64,000 bases of DNA, taken from NCBI GenBank assembly GCA_020637755.1, contig JACKJW010000001.1, positions 1 through 64,000 of the forward strand. The letters are read 5' to 3'. Origin of the DNA: Brucellaceae bacterium. GTDB lineage: Bacteria > Pseudomonadota > Alphaproteobacteria > Rhizobiales > Rhizobiaceae. The stretch's first letter is position 1; each line of letters begins with the position of its first letter. Below, piece by piece: positions 17,496 through 25,771 of the stretch. The position numbers were made by a program, and so were the translations under genes. The notes beneath the pieces were generated by a model, which was not told the DNA's origin, did no database searches, and saw nothing but the letters and a program-made list of their open reading frames with translations.

Positions 17496-18758
17496 ATGAA
17501 ATACCGCTTTCTCACAGGGCTTCTGATGGCCGGCATGCTGGCGCTTGCCGGGTGCAACGATGCGCTGGAAAGCGCGGCCAAGGCCGAGCGCCCGCTGCCC
17601 GAAAAGCTTGTGCGCGTCATGAAGGCCAAGGGCATGTCCAAGTCTTCGCCCATCATGCTGCGCATCTTCAAGGAAGAGGGCAAGCTGGAGGTCTGGAAGA
17701 AGAAGGACACCGGCCGCTTCGACCTCGTGACCAGCTATGACATCTGCAAATGGTCCGGCAAGCTCGGCCCAAAATACATGGAAGGCGACCGCCAGGCGCC
17801 GGAAGGCTTCTATGACATCCGCCCCTGGCAGATGAACCCGAAATCCAATTACTACCTGTCCTTCAACATCGGCTTCCCCAACGCCTATGACCGCGTGCAC
17901 GGCCGCTCGGGCGCGAACCTGATGGTGCACGGCGCCTGCTCCTCGTCAGGCTGCTATTCGATGACCGATGCCCAGGTGTCCGAGATTTTCGCCTTCGCCC
18001 GCGATGCCTTCCGCGGCGGCCAGACCGAGTTTCAGGTCCAGGCGCTGCCCTTCCGCATGACGGCGGCCAACATGGCCCGCTACAAGGATGACCCGAACAT
18101 CGAGTTCTGGAAGATGCTGAAGGAAGGTTACGACCACTTCGAGCTGACGAAATTGCCGCCGAAGGTCGATGTCTGCGGCCGCCGCTATGTCTTCAACCAG
18201 CAACCTGCCGAAGGCGCGCAATTCAATGGCGCCGGAGCTGCCTGCCCGCCGATGAGCCAGCCCGAAGGTCTGAGCATGGCCTATGACGGCATGAAGAAGA
18301 GCCATGACGAGGCCTTTTCCGCCGCCATGTCGCAGCCCGCCTCCGGCAGAGCCCCCTTCCCGTCCATCCAGGGCGTGAAGGAAGCAGCCCTTGTGGCTGC
18401 GTGGAGCAAGAAGCGTGCACGCGGCGAGCGCGTGCCCGTCGAACCGCCCTTCATCGGCGCCGCCTCGCCCAACAAGCCGGAAGTGCGCTACATCCGCGCT
18501 CCGAGACCCGCCGCCGCAACCACCCAGGACGCTGCCGTCACACCGCAGGCCGCGCTGACCCCGGCACCGGTGCAACCGGCTGCTCCCGCTGCCGCACCCG
18601 CCGCCGCAACGCCAGCACCTGCCGAAAAACCGGCGGCAACGGCGCAAAAGCCTGCCGCCGAGGCGGCACCGCCTGCACCCACCGCCGCTCCCGCCGCAGA
18701 GCCACAAGCCCCCGCGCCGGAGGCAAAGAAGAAGTGGTGGCAGGCCCTTGGCAGTTGA
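17496..18758 (+). CDS. L,D-transpeptidase (YkuD/YafK-type) lipoprotein
   Basis: Protein of 420 residues with a lipoprotein signal (lipobox L-A-G-C near residue 19). The L,D-transpeptidase domain spans about 45-230: the catalytic block has V-H-G at about 142-144 and S-S-G-C-Y-S with the nucleophilic Cys near 153. Such enzymes crosslink peptidoglycan 3-3 or attach proteins to it. The last 100 residues are an Ala/Pro-rich low-complexity tail ending in K-K-K-W-W-Q. The gene overlaps the downstream TusA-like gene by 11 nt. Confidence 0.87.
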   Translation: MKYRFLTGLLMAGMLALAGCNDALESAAKAERPLPEKLVRVMKAKGMSKSSPIMLRIFKEEGKLEVWKKKDTGRFDLVTSYDICKWSGKLGPKYMEGDRQAPEGFYDIRPWQMNPKSNYYLSFNIGFPNAYDRVHGRSGANLMVHGACSSSGCYSMTDAQVSEIFAFARDAFRGGQTEFQVQALPFRMTAANMARYKDDPNIEFWKMLKEGYDHFELTKLPPKVDVCGRRYVFNQQPAEGAQFNGAGAACPPMSQPEGLSMAYDGMKKSHDEAFSAAMSQPASGRAPFPSIQGVKEAALVAAWSKKRARGERVPVEPPFIGAASPNKPEVRYIRAPRPAAATTQDAAVTPQAALTPAPVQPAAPAAAPAAATPAPAEKPAATAQKPAAEAAPPAPTAAPAAEPQAPAPEAKKKWWQALGS

Positions 18759-19008
18759 AACGACCGGAACGCCGGATGGCAGTGACGAGGCCGGGATCTA
18801 CGATCTGCGAGGCCTGAACTGCCCGCTGCCGGTGCTGAAGGCCCGCAAGCGGCTGGAAGGCTTGGCGCCCGGCACGCTTCTCTGGGTGGAAACGACCGAC
18901 CCGCTGGCCGTCATCGACCTGCCCCTTTTCTGCACCCAATACGGCCACGCGCTGGAAGACACGCTCAAGGTCGACGGCGGCCACCGGTTTTTGATCAGGC
19001 GGGGGTGA
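18748..19008 (+). CDS. TusA-family sulfurtransferase
   Basis: Small protein of 86 residues with the TusA/SirA fold. The motif Y-D-L-R-G-L-N-C-P-L-P-V-L-K-A is present, with the active-site C-P-x-P at residues 25-28, and the end matches the usual T-D-P-x-A-V-I-D-L core. Family members relay persulfide sulfur. No in-frame ATG or GTG occurs before the conserved domain, so the start appears to be TTG at 18748, inside the last codons of the L,D-transpeptidase gene; this implies translational coupling. The substrate carrier is unknown. Confidence 0.8.
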   Translation: MAVETTGTPDGSDEAGIYDLRGLNCPLPVLKARKRLEGLAPGTLLWVETTDPLAVIDLPLFCTQYGHALEDTLKVDGGHRFLIRRG

Positions 19009-19250
19009 GAGTCCGTCCGCGGTAGCGCAAGCGAATGCCAGTGGCAGGAAGCGGACCCCGCCCTACGGGCGCAAACGCTTTCCTTCCCACCCGGGGAGAA
19101 GTGGCCCCGATTGCCGGTCAACAAAAATTTCGCACTGTTTACGGGGCGCTAACCTTGTTGGGAACCGCTCCATATTTAAGCGTTCGATTAATTGAAGTGG
19201 AACATCTGGCTGTGACAATGGGTTAGTTCGACAGAATTCGACCCACGCCT

Positions 19251-20480
19251 ATGACCGTCCTTCTCAAAAGATTCGCCAAAAATCGAAATGGCAACTTCGC
19301 CATGATTTTGGCTTCCGCTGCGATTCCAATGCTGCTGGGAATAGGTCTTGCCGTGGATTTCACACTTGCGACGGATTCCAAAACCCAATTGCAGGGCGCA
19401 TCTGACAGCGCCGTCATGGCTGCTGCAGCGTTGGCACTGCAAGGAGCAAATGAAAAAGCACAGCAGGAAGCATTGCAGACCTATTTCAAGGGCAATTGCG
19501 AAGCCACCGTCTGCAATCTCATCACGAATTCCAAGGTTGAAATCACCGCTGACAAGGTCCGCATGGAAATCGTGGCGGACACGCCGATGCCAATCCTCAA
19601 GGATTTGGGAGTATCAGCTTTTCCGGTCAAGGCAATCTCTGAGGTCAATCTGAAAAAGACCACAGACAAATACATCGATGTTTACTTTATGATAGACATT
19701 TCCGGCTCGATGAACATCGCAGATGGCGAGGCGCAGATCAAGAAACTGCAATCGATCTACAAGCCATATGACAACCCTGATGGATGCGCCTTTGCTTGTC
19801 ATAGCTCTGCTGATGGAACCTATAACGGAAAGACCGGTTTTGAGATCGCCAAGGCGAACGGCGTCTATTTGCGCGAAAATCGCATCCGTGACGAAATGTC
19901 GGACTTGGCCAAGACCATCCTGACAACGCCGTCCATGAACGCGCGCATCGGGATCCGCACATTCCAGTGGAGCGACGTCAAACTATTCGACCCCAAGCAC
20001 CAGAATGGCCAGGTTCAGAATGAAATCGCCAATCTCGAATTCTCGTCCGGGGGTACGAGCATCGAGTTTGCCCTGAATCAGCTGGCTTCAAACCTCCCCG
20101 ATTCGGGCGCCGGCGAAACGCAGTCCGATCCCAAGGTCGTTGTCGTCCTGGTGACCGACGGCATGACACAAAACCCGGCTACAGCTGCTTATGAGCCCTT
20201 GAATTCGGCGGTTTGCGACAAGGTGAAAAACAAGGATATCAGCCTGTTCGTGTTCAATATTGAGTATCCTAAATTCTCGTTGTTGAAGCACGAAAACGGA
20301 CCTTCCGTCCTGGCCTCCAAGCACATGGAAGGCAAAATGGAAGCGCCGCTTATGGCCTGCGCCAGCAAAGGCCGATATTACAAGGGCGATTTCGGCACCT
20401 CGGTTGCTGATGCATTCGATGAAATACTCGAAGGTTTGAAGAAGGAAACCGAGGATGTCGTCCTTCACTTCGTTCGATGA
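19251..20480 (+). CDS. TadG-like pilus/vWA-domain protein
   Basis: Protein of 409 residues. The N-terminus has the TadE/TadG (Flp pseudopilin-like) pattern: a short basic stretch, then N-G-N-F-A-M-I-L-A and a long hydrophobic helix ending I-G-L-A-V-D-F, followed by Q-L-Q-G-A-S-D-S-A-V-M-A-A-A. From about 140 a von Willebrand A domain follows, with MIDAS D-I-S-G-S near 149 and V-T-D-G-M near 302. Several Cys pairs suggest extracytoplasmic folding. No other tad/cpa gene is nearby. It is AT-richer than its neighbours, which hints at separate origin. Confidence 0.83.
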   Translation: MTVLLKRFAKNRNGNFAMILASAAIPMLLGIGLAVDFTLATDSKTQLQGASDSAVMAAAALALQGANEKAQQEALQTYFKGNCEATVCNLITNSKVEITADKVRMEIVADTPMPILKDLGVSAFPVKAISEVNLKKTTDKYIDVYFMIDISGSMNIADGEAQIKKLQSIYKPYDNPDGCAFACHSSADGTYNGKTGFEIAKANGVYLRENRIRDEMSDLAKTILTTPSMNARIGIRTFQWSDVKLFDPKHQNGQVQNEIANLEFSSGGTSIEFALNQLASNLPDSGAGETQSDPKVVVVLVTDGMTQNPATAAYEPLNSAVCDKVKNKDISLFVFNIEYPKFSLLKHENGPSVLASKHMEGKMEAPLMACASKGRYYKGDFGTSVADAFDEILEGLKKETEDVVLHFVR

Positions 20481-20645
20481 CCTGTCCCGCATCGAAGTTT
20501 GACATGCGGTCCATCTTCCGGAATTCGACCACATGATCACCGAAGGCCGCTGCGGCCGTTAACGGACCGCTCCCGGAAACCTCACATCTGATGGCGGCGG
20601 CGGGGCAAGAAGCAGCCGGCTCCACCCGCCAACCTTCAGCCGGAA

Positions 20646-20670
20646 CCCTCCCCCCAAAAATGTGGGAGGG
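20646..20670. repeat. Short GC hairpin in intergenic region
   Basis: Arms CCCTCCC (20646-20652) and GGGAGGG (20664-20670) flank an A-rich loop in the gap between the convergent TadG-like and CobW-type genes. It may act as a terminator or be a remnant of a dispersed repeat. No U-run follows on the plus strand. Confidence 0.4.
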
Positions 20671-20710
20671 AAAGACGTCGCGTGCGCCATCAAGCGGATT
20701 GGACCCGCCC

Positions 20711-21862
20711 CTACCGCATCCCCGGGATTGCCAGCGGGTTGTCCGTCAGCGCCTGGGCGTCCGGTGTGTCGGCGGACGGCGTACCGGTGAAGGCAGCGAA
20801 CATGCGCCGCACGAACTCCTCACCCAGATCCTGCACGATCAGCACGATGCGCGTTCCGCGCGGTCCTTGCGGCCATTGTTCCAGCCGCTGCGGCGGATGG
20901 ATCACCTGCTGCACGGCATGGATCACCAGCGGGCGCTGCGGATCATCGGCCAGTTCCACGATGCCCTTCATGCGCAACAGCTTCTCGCCATGAGCCGAGG
21001 CGATCAGGTCCATGAACATCGCCACCGCCAGCTTGTCCACCGGCTTGTCATGCACGATGGAAAAGGAGCGGATGCGCGCATCGTGACGGGTCACGTCGTG
21101 ATGATGATCATGCCCATGATGATGAGCTCCGGCATGGTGATGGTCCGGATGGTGGCAATGCTCCGGGTCATCGCATGAGCCGTCCGCATGGTGATGACGA
21201 TGGTCTTCCGCCGCGAGCCATTGCCGCACATCGGCACTCTTGGTCGCGGGATCAAAGGCCCCGGCCGAAACCAGCGCGGCGGCAGACGGCACCTGCTGAC
21301 TGTCGAGGATCGGCGCGGACGGGTTGAGCCGTTCCAGACGCTCCACCAGCCCCGCCACGCGCGCGCGGCCGGCAAGGTCGGTCTTGGTGAGCAGGATGCG
21401 CTCGGCCACCGCCGCCTGGCGCACGGCTTCCGGGTGGTTGTCCAGCGTCGCCATGCCGTTCACCGCGTCCACCGTGGTCACGATGCCATCGAGCCGCAGC
21501 ATGTACTGCAGCGCCGGATGGCCCATCACCGACAGCATCACCGGCACCGGATCGGCCAGCCCTGTCGTCTCGATCACGATGCGCGACAGTGCCTTGATCG
21601 CGCCCGTCTGCACCTTCTCCAGCAGGCCCGCCAGCGTCATCATCAGGTCGGAGCGCACCGTACAGCACAGGCATCCGTCAGACAGCTCGATGATGCCGTC
21701 GCCCGATTGCTCCATCAGCAAATGGTCCAGCCCGACCTCGCCGAACTCGTTGACGATCACCGCCGTGTCCTTCAGCGCCGGGTCCTTCAGCAGGCGATTG
21801 AGCAGCGTCGTCTTGCCCGAGCCCAGAAAGCCGGTGACGATGGTGACGGGGATCGGCTCCAT
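20711..21862 (-). CDS. CobW/COG0523 GTP-binding metallochaperone
   Basis: G3E-family GTPase of 383 residues. Walker A G-F-L-G-S-G-K-T-T is at 11-19, the metal-binding C-L-C-C (CxCC) motif at 64-67, and the guanine-specificity N/TKTD equivalent is L-L-T-K-T-D. Residues about 221-262 form a loop with 18 histidines, and the C-terminal CobW_C domain follows. COG0523 proteins deliver zinc or cobalt; the His-rich loop suggests metal capture. The ATG at 21862 is 10 nt after the stop of the DD-carboxypeptidase gene, so the two are one operon. A specific role in cobalamin is not implied. Confidence 0.88.
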   Translation of the reverse strand: MEPIPVTIVTGFLGSGKTTLLNRLLKDPALKDTAVIVNEFGEVGLDHLLMEQSGDGIIELSDGCLCCTVRSDLMMTLAGLLEKVQTGAIKALSRIVIETTGLADPVPVMLSVMGHPALQYMLRLDGIVTTVDAVNGMATLDNHPEAVRQAAVAERILLTKTDLAGRARVAGLVERLERLNPSAPILDSQQVPSAAALVSAGAFDPATKSADVRQWLAAEDHRHHHADGSCDDPEHCHHPDHHHAGAHHHGHDHHHDVTRHDARIRSFSIVHDKPVDKLAVAMFMDLIASAHGEKLLRMKGIVELADDPQRPLVIHAVQQVIHPPQRLEQWPQGPRGTRIVLIVQDLGEEFVRRMFAAFTGTPSADTPDAQALTDNPLAIPGMR

Positions 21863-21872
21863 GGCACGCCTC

Positions 21873-23054
21873 TCAGATGGTGGGCCGGAAGGTTGGCAGC
21901 GGCACGTCCGGCGCGGGCGTTCCGCGCAACTGGCTGGCAATGCCAGCATCATTCGTCTTGGCCGCCGGCCCGGCCGGGGCCGTGAAGGCAGGCGCATCAT
22001 CCGGCCGGAAGGTTGGCAGCGGCACATCGGCCACCACCGTGTTCGCCGCCGCCGGGCCGGTTGCACCGCCGGGACCGACAGGCACCGCCACAGGCTGACG
22101 TGCCATGGCGGAAAGGTACGGCGAGCGGAAGACCAGATGACCATCCACGTCGCGCCCGTCATAACGGTTGTCGGCGGCTTCCTTGGTGCAGATCTGCGAG
22201 CGGATATTGGCCACCTTGTCGCGGTTCGGGCCATAGGGCGCAAGCGTCTCCAGCCGCGGGAAATTGGACGGATCGCGGGCAAACCCGTCTTCCAGCAGGT
22301 TCGCCGCCGTCTCGGCGCGTTCCTCCTGCGATGTCGCGCCCAGCACGATGGCGACCAGTGTGCGCCCGTTGCGGGTCGCCGAGGCAGCCAGGTTGAAGCC
22401 CGAGGCGCAGATGAAGCCGGTCTTCATGCCGTCCGCACCGGCAAAGCGGCCGATCAGGATGTTGTAGTTGCGGATGATGCCCTTGCCGGCCTTCAGCGCC
22501 TCGATGTTGAAGACATTGGCATATTCCGGATAGGAACGGCGCAGCGTGACCGCCAGCACGGCAAGGTCACGCGCCGTCGTGTACTGCCCGTCGGCCGGCA
22601 GCCCGTTCGGATTGGCAAAGCGCGTGTCCGTCATGCCGAGGTCGCGCGCCGCATCGTTCATCCGGTCCACGAACTCCATCTCGGACCCCGCGACCGCACC
22701 GGCAATCGCCACGGCAATGTCATTGGCCGATTTCACCATCAGCATCTTCAGCGCATTGTCGAGGCTGATGACGGTCCCCACCTTGTAGCCCATCTTGGAA
22801 GGCGGCTGGGCGGCGGCAGCCTTGGTAACGACCACCGGCGACTTCATGGAGAGCTTGCCCTCGCGCACCGCCTTGAAGGTCAGGTAGGCGGTCATCAGCT
22901 TGGTCACCGAGGCCGGATACCAGCGCTGGAAGGCATCGGCATGCGACAGCACCGCGCCGGTCTGCACATCCACCACGATGGTGGGTTCACTGCGCGCAGG
23001 CGCTCCGGCAAGAAGCATCAGGGCAAAGACGGAGATGGCAATCGGGCGGGTCAT
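21873..23054 (-). CDS. D-alanyl-D-alanine carboxypeptidase (S11 family)
   Basis: Periplasmic low-molecular-weight penicillin-binding protein of 393 residues that trims the terminal D-Ala from peptidoglycan stem peptides. A Sec signal ends near residue 22. Active-site motifs are S-V-T-K (Ser49-Lys52), S-A-N (109-111) and K-T-G near 212. The C-terminal ~100 residues are unusual: the peptide D-V-P-L-P-T-F-R-P occurs twice, about 40 residues apart, inside an Ala/Pro-rich tail. The gene leads a two-gene unit with the CobW-type GTPase. Confidence 0.9.
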   Translation of the reverse strand: MTRPIAISVFALMLLAGAPARSEPTIVVDVQTGAVLSHADAFQRWYPASVTKLMTAYLTFKAVREGKLSMKSPVVVTKAAAAQPPSKMGYKVGTVISLDNALKMLMVKSANDIAVAIAGAVAGSEMEFVDRMNDAARDLGMTDTRFANPNGLPADGQYTTARDLAVLAVTLRRSYPEYANVFNIEALKAGKGIIRNYNILIGRFAGADGMKTGFICASGFNLAASATRNGRTLVAIVLGATSQEERAETAANLLEDGFARDPSNFPRLETLAPYGPNRDKVANIRSQICTKEAADNRYDGRDVDGHLVFRSPYLSAMARQPVAVPVGPGGATGPAAANTVVADVPLPTFRPDDAPAFTAPAGPAAKTNDAGIASQLRGTPAPDVPLPTFRPTI

Positions 23055-23208
23055 GGCGGGCTTTGGACGTTCCGGTTCGCTTCGGGCCGGGTGAACCCCT
23101 GTATGGCATTTCGCGCCGCAAATTCAAAGCGCCGCCCGCTCACGATCCATTGACGCCACGGTGCCGCTCGTGATCAATCCGGGGAACCCCTGTAGCAGGA
23201 TCAACGCC

Positions 23209-24378
23209 ATGCCCGTCCTCAACCGCGCCGCCGAACTGGCCGATCTCGTGACCGGATGGCGCAGGCATCTGCACACGATCCCCGAACTCGGCTTCGACCT
23301 GTTCGAGACATCGGGCTTCATCGAATCGCGGCTGAAGGAAATCGGATGCGACGAGATCCACACCGGCTGGGCCGGAACGGGCATCGTCGCGCTGATCCGT
23401 GGCGCGCGCGGCAACGGCCCCACCATCGGGCTTCGCGCCGACATGGATGCCTTGCCGATCCTGGAGGCGACCGGCGCTGATCATGCGTCGCAAAACCCCG
23501 GCCGCATGCATGCCTGCGGCCATGACGGGCATTCGGCCATGCTGCTTGGCGCGGCTCAGTATCTCGCCGAGACGCGCAATTTTGCAGGCACGGTCGCGCT
23601 CATCTTCCAGCCGGCCGAAGAGGATGGCGGCGGCGGCAATGTGATGGTGCGGGAAGGCATGATGGAGCGCTTCGGCATCACGCGCGTCTTCGGCCTGCAC
23701 AATGCGCCCGGCATTCCGCTGGGCCATTTCGCCACGCGGCCCGGCCCGATCATGGCCTCCACGGCGGAGTTCGACATCACCGTCACCGGGCTTGGCGGCC
23801 ACGCCGCCCATCCCCACGAGACGGTCGACCCTGTGGTGGCAGGCTGCCAGATCGTCTCGGCCCTGCAATCCATCGCCTCGCGCAATGCCGATCCGGTGGA
23901 ATCCATCGTCGTCTCGGTCACCCGCTTCCATGCGGGCGACGCCTACAATGTCATCCCGCAGGAGGCGAAGATTTCCGGCACGGTCCGCGCCCTGAAGCCC
24001 GAACTGGCAAAACTCGGCGAGGAACGGTTGAAGGCCATTGCAACGGCGGTCGCCGCCGCCCACGGCGCAACCGCCTCCATCCATTATGATGCGAACTATC
24101 CCGTCACCGTGAACCATCCGCGCGAGACGCAAATCGCAGCCGAAGTGGCACAATCCATTGCCGGGAGCGGCAATGTGGAGGCCGCCATGCCGCCGACGCT
24201 CGGCGGCGAGGATTTTTCCTACATGCTGGAAGCCCGGCCCGGCAATTTCACTTTCATCGGCAACGGCGATACGGCGGGCCTGCACCATCCGCAGTACGAT
24301 TTCAACGACGGTGCCATTCCCTGGGGCATCACCTACTGGGTGAAGCTGACGGAGCGCCTGCTGGCCTCGGCCTCGTGA
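23209..24378 (+). CDS. M20-family amidohydrolase (hippurate hydrolase-like)
   Basis: Metalloamidase of 389 residues in the M20D group. Metal ligands lie in M-H-A-C-G-H-D-G-H, Q-P-A-E-E and the late G-G-E-D-F-S-Y-M segment; a dimerisation domain with G-L-G-G-H-A-A-H-P-H lies in the middle. Relatives act on N-acyl or N-benzoyl amino acids. An upstream GTG at 23161 would add 16 residues, but MPVLNRAAEL at 23209 fits family starts better. Promoter must lie in the gap to the divergent carboxypeptidase gene. Confidence 0.88.
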   Translation: MPVLNRAAELADLVTGWRRHLHTIPELGFDLFETSGFIESRLKEIGCDEIHTGWAGTGIVALIRGARGNGPTIGLRADMDALPILEATGADHASQNPGRMHACGHDGHSAMLLGAAQYLAETRNFAGTVALIFQPAEEDGGGGNVMVREGMMERFGITRVFGLHNAPGIPLGHFATRPGPIMASTAEFDITVTGLGGHAAHPHETVDPVVAGCQIVSALQSIASRNADPVESIVVSVTRFHAGDAYNVIPQEAKISGTVRALKPELAKLGEERLKAIATAVAAAHGATASIHYDANYPVTVNHPRETQIAAEVAQSIAGSGNVEAAMPPTLGGEDFSYMLEARPGNFTFIGNGDTAGLHHPQYDFNDGAIPWGITYWVKLTERLLASAS

Positions 24379-24457
24379 GGGCGCGCCTTCGCACGGCCGG
24401 TGACCCCCGTCCTTTGCATTTGAATTCCGCGCCGCTTTTGCTATCAAGCAGGCGCGT

Positions 24458-24534
24458 GGTCCCGTAGCTCAGCAGGATAGAGCATCAGATTCCTAATCTG
24501 AGGGTCACAGGTTCGAATCCTGTCGGGATCACCA
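24458..24534 (+). tRNA. tRNA-Arg (anticodon CCT)
   Basis: Folds as a full cloverleaf of 77 nt: acceptor GGTCCCG with CGGGATC (one G-U), D-arm GCTC/GAGC, anticodon stem TCAGA/TCTGA around loop TTCCTAA (anticodon CCT, reads AGG), and T-arm ACAGG/CCTGT with TTCGAAT. Discriminator A and an encoded CCA end the gene. No repeat of its 3' end is seen nearby, so there is no sign of an integrated element. Confidence 0.96.
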
Positions 24535-24571
24535 GCCGGTCAGCGCCGGGCAGCTTCTCCGGCCAACGCAT

Positions 24572-25009
24572 TCACCCCAGACTCTGGCGCGTCCAGTTGA
24601 CGATCTGGCTGGCCTGCATGGCGCCGGAAACGCGGTTGACCAGCTTGCCGTTCTTCAAAAGCAGCATGGTCGGGATGCCCTGGATGCCGAAGGCCTGCAT
24701 CACCTCCGGTGCCTCGTCGGCATTCACCTTGATCAGGCGCACATCGCCCTTCAACTGGTCCGCCGCCTGCGCGAAGGCCGGGGCCATCGAGCGGCACGGG
24801 CCGCACCAGGGCGCCCAGACATCGACCAGCACCGGCAGGTCATCGCCACCGGCAATGCGCTTGAAACGTGCCTGGTCAACATCGGCGGGATGGCCATCAA
24901 AGAGCACGGCCTTGCAGGCCCCGCAACGCGCGGCCTCCAGCGGCTTGCCTTCCGGGGCACGGTTGCGTTGGCCGCATTCGGCACAGACGAAATGGGTCGG
25001 TCCGCTCAT
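24572..25009 (-). CDS. trxC: Thioredoxin TrxC (thioredoxin 2)
   Basis: Cytoplasmic thioredoxin of 145 residues with an N-terminal zinc-ribbon: two Cys pairs (C9-A-E-C12 and C29-G-A-C32) and the active site WCGPC at 68-72. The cis-proline segment G-I-P-T-M is present. The family reduces protein disulfides and is oxidative-stress responsive. The start at 25009 lies after an excellent Shine-Dalgarno (AGGAGGG, 5 nt spacing), which excludes the in-frame ATG at 25027. A palindrome 13-36 nt upstream of the ATG is a candidate operator. Confidence 0.93.
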   Translation of the reverse strand: MSGPTHFVCAECGQRNRAPEGKPLEAARCGACKAVLFDGHPADVDQARFKRIAGGDDLPVLVDVWAPWCGPCRSMAPAFAQAADQLKGDVRLIKVNADEAPEVMQAFGIQGIPTMLLLKNGKLVNRVSGAMQASQIVNWTRQSLG

Positions 25010-25021
25010 GGAACCCTCCTG

Positions 25022-25045
25022 ATACATTTACTATCGCAAATGTAT
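25022..25045 (-). promoter_or_regulatory. Candidate operator palindrome upstream of trxC
   Basis: Perfect 8-bp arms ATACATTT and AAATGTAT with an 8-bp spacer, starting 13 nt upstream of the trxC ATG. The placement over the likely promoter fits a repressor site for a dimeric regulator. The regulator cannot be identified from this window. Confidence 0.5.
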
Positions 25046-25205
25046 TCATATATGGGGGATTTTCAAGAGGCGGAGCAGGCCGTTGAATCAGGCGTTTAGA
25101 CCGCCATCCACAATTGAATGTCAAACTTGAACACCACTGGATCGCACGATCAGATCGATGCATAGTGATCGCCACAGAGTTCCAAGCGTGAAATCGGGAA
25201 ATTAA

Positions 25206-25760
25206 TTGATAGATCTGTTTTACATATTTTTATGCGCTGTCTTCATTTTTGCCACTGTAGCGTTGGTCAGAACTGAAAAATTCGATAGAGAAATAAAAAA
25301 TGAAGATGATGAGAACAATTTAAATGACCAAAATAGGGAAGAAAATATATATGGATTTGCCTACATCATAGATGGGGATACAAATAAATCAAAAAATAGA
25401 GAAATACGGTTATTTGGCATCGACGCGCCAGAGCTCGACCACCCTCTCGGGGTGAAGTCGAAGTGGGCTTTGGTATCTCTGTGCAAAGGGCATGAAATCA
25501 GGGCTGAGATATTATGCAGTGACGACTATGGCAGAACTGTTGCCCGTTGTTATCTGGATGACGGCCGGGATCTCTCTGCTGAAATGGTGAAACTTGGAAT
25601 GGCCATTGATTGGGCCAAATTTTCCGGAGGCCTCTACAGACCCTTGGAAGTTCCGGACGCACGGAAAAAGATGTGGCTGGCGGATGCGCGCCAGAAAGGC
25701 CGGATGCATGTTTGGGAAAACTTTGAATCCGGCAGGCGGCCCAACAAGACGACGCGATAG
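25206..25760 (+). CDS. Membrane-anchored thermonuclease-family protein
   Basis: Protein of 184 residues with an N-terminal hydrophobic anchor (about 3-21), a charged Asp/Glu/Asn-rich linker and a staphylococcal-nuclease fold. Catalytic features are kept: D-G-D-T near 56-59, R-L-F-G-I-D-A-P-E with the expected Arg and Glu, and D-Y-G-R for the second Arg. The start is TTG at 25206 behind GGGAAA; no in-frame ATG lies near the N-terminal helix. The first half is very AT-rich compared with its surroundings, which suggests horizontal acquisition. It would act on nucleic acid outside the cytoplasm if exported. Confidence 0.75.
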   Translation: MIDLFYIFLCAVFIFATVALVRTEKFDREIKNEDDENNLNDQNREENIYGFAYIIDGDTNKSKNREIRLFGIDAPELDHPLGVKSKWALVSLCKGHEIRAEILCSDDYGRTVARCYLDDGRDLSAEMVKLGMAIDWAKFSGGLYRPLEVPDARKKMWLADARQKGRMHVWENFESGRRPNKTTR

Positions 25761-25771
25761 TTCCTCTGAAT

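Noticed and set aside
21863..22282. N-terminal extension of the CobW-type GTPase
   Set aside because: It overlaps the carboxypeptidase gene out of frame and is low-complexity; the Walker A-containing start at 21862 fits the family.
24458..24534. tRNA-Arg as an integration site
   Set aside because: No integrase gene and no second copy of the tRNA 3' end are seen nearby.
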